This document shows, one piece after another, positions 7,095-7,854 of a DNA stretch of 7,854 nt. The number at the start of each line of letters is the position of its first letter. The stretch's first letter is position 1. The stretch is taken from positions 1 to 7,854 of the forward strand of contig CAWVTK010000089.1 of the NCBI GenBank assembly GCA_963933205.1, given 5' to 3'. The translations under genes and the position numbers were made by a program. Under the pieces are notes generated by a model. It made no database searches and had not been told where the DNA came from. It worked only from the letters and a program-made list of their open reading frames with translations. The stretch comes from UBA6772 sp963933205. Lineage in GTDB: Bacteria; Bacteroidota; Bacteroidia; Flavobacteriales; UBA7430.

Positions 7095-7119
7095 TATAGT
7101 ACTGCGTTTTAGCTATATG

Positions 7120-7127
7120 CAAATGTA
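7120..7127 (-). promoter_or_regulatory. Candidate -7 box for dxs
   Basis: On the minus strand the bases read TACATTTG, matching TAnnTTTG. Transcription would begin near 7114, giving a leader of about 35 bases to the GTG start of dxs. A -33 TTG is not seen at 17-23 bases upstream. The box faces the plus-strand candidate at 7087-7094. Confidence 0.4.
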
Positions 7128-7200
7128 CTAAACTAAACTTAATATAATATTTTGTAAATAAGTTAATTTTTTAGATATTTATGAATTGAATCTCATCCCA

Positions 7201-7752
7201 ATGATTAATAAACAACTTATTGAAGCCATTTATAAAAACGATAATAATGTTATCGAAGAATTGTATCACGAAAACAGAAACCCATTTATTACATGGGTTC
7301 AAGTAAACTACACTATTTCTGATGCTGACTCCAAAGATTTATTTCAGGAGGCCATGATTATTCTTGTGACCAAGATTCAAAACAAGAAAATTACCGAAAT
7401 TACATCTAGTGTAAAGACTTTTATATTTAGTATAGGAAAACAACTTATTCGAAATAATCAAAAAGTATCTTACAATAAAGGAGTTCGAGAAGAGTATTAT
7501 TATCAACAAACAAATAAATACGATCAAAACAATGAATTAGACGCCCGATATAAACATGTTATTGAGGAGATCAAAACAATGAAAACACCCTGTAAATCTA
7601 TTCTAGAGAGTTTTTATATAGATAATTTAAGTTTAAAAGAAATAGCTGTAAATTTGAATTATAAATCTGCAGAGAGTGTAAAGGTTCAAAAGCACAGATG
7701 TTTAAAGAGACTAAAAAATATGGTCTTTAAATCAAAGAGCGCTAATAATTAA
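7201..7752 (+). CDS. ECF-like sigma-70 family RNA polymerase sigma factor
   Basis: The 183-residue protein has the two-domain plan of an extracytoplasmic-function sigma factor. A sigma region 2 spans about 29-90, with DADSKDLFQEAMIILVTKI (41-59) as the core-binding helix and VKTFIFSIGKQLIRNNQK (71-88) as the -10-recognition/melting part. A polar linker rich in Tyr, Gln and Asn follows (90-113). A sigma region 4 spans about 115-175, with a helix-turn-helix over LSLKEIAVNLNY (143-154) and SAESVKVQKHRCLKRLK (156-172). Most ECF factors carry a similar LxxIAxxLxxSxxxVKxxxxRxxxxLR block. An upstream in-frame TTG at 7186 would add five residues (MNLIP); the ATG at 7201 is the more natural start. The gene diverges from dxs. 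No anti-sigma factor is visible within the window, though a partner could lie just beyond the right edge. What it controls cannot be told from the sequence. Confidence 0.85.
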   Translation: MINKQLIEAIYKNDNNVIEELYHENRNPFITWVQVNYTISDADSKDLFQEAMIILVTKIQNKKITEITSSVKTFIFSIGKQLIRNNQKVSYNKGVREEYYYQQTNKYDQNNELDARYKHVIEEIKTMKTPCKSILESFYIDNLSLKEIAVNLNYKSAESVKVQKHRCLKRLKNMVFKSKSANN

Positions 7753-7854
7753 CCTCCCGTTGTATCAGGTTGTTTTGCAAATCATAAGTTTTGAGTTGAT
7801 CAATATTTATAAATGCATTGTATTAAATATTTTAAAGTAGGATGATGTTAAATC

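Noticed and set aside
7751..7776. Possible terminator after the sigma gene (AACCT pairing with AGGTT, then GTTTT)
   Set aside because: A five-base-pair stem with an 11-base loop and only four T is too weak to call.
7842..7854. ATGATG near the right edge as the start of another gene
   Set aside because: Only 13 bases remain, so neither the frame nor a product can be supported.

Overview
The window looks like core chromosome of a Bacteroidota bacterium, most likely a member of the Flavobacteriales. The evidence is the gene order DUF177-rpmF-plsX-fabH-accB-accC, AT-rich DNA, A-rich translation starts with little Shine-Dalgarno, and promoter -7 boxes matching the Bacteroidota consensus TAnnTTTG. 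The family-level placement is inference from protein character, not from a search.

Layout, left to right. At the left edge, on the minus strand, lies the 5' end of a gene for a secreted protein; only a signal peptide and about 28 further residues are inside the window. A 267-base divergent intergenic region (159-425) carries promoter-like boxes facing both ways. Then follows a plus-strand cluster: a DUF177/YceD-family protein (426-956), ribosomal protein L32 (963-1139), PlsX (1265-2206), FabH (2203-3192), AccB/BCCP (3220-3729) and AccC (3748-5094). A long hairpin followed by a T-run sits between rpmF and plsX and ends 6 bases before the plsX start. A second, near-symmetrical A/T-flanked hairpin at 5106-5149 closes the cluster and also serves the convergent minus-strand dxs gene (5168-7078). 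A short divergent intergenic region then separates dxs from a plus-strand ECF-like sigma factor gene (7201-7752). The last 102 bases hold no gene I can support.

How the genes fit together: AccB and AccC provide the biotin carrier and biotin carboxylase of acetyl-CoA carboxylase, which makes malonyl-CoA. FabH condenses acyl-CoA with malonyl-ACP to start fatty acid chains. PlsX turns finished acyl-ACP into acyl-phosphate for phospholipid synthesis. Linking these to L32 and a protein involved in 23S rRNA accumulation ties membrane lipid synthesis to ribosome production. DXS starts the MEP isoprenoid pathway and is a separate transcription unit.

I found no mobile element, CRISPR array, tRNA, rRNA or clear sign of horizontal transfer. 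Nothing here looks like a new multi-gene system. The observations worth checking are regulatory (the rpmF-plsX hairpin and the face-to-face dxs/sigma promoters), plus the uncharacterised sigma factor and the edge-truncated secreted protein.
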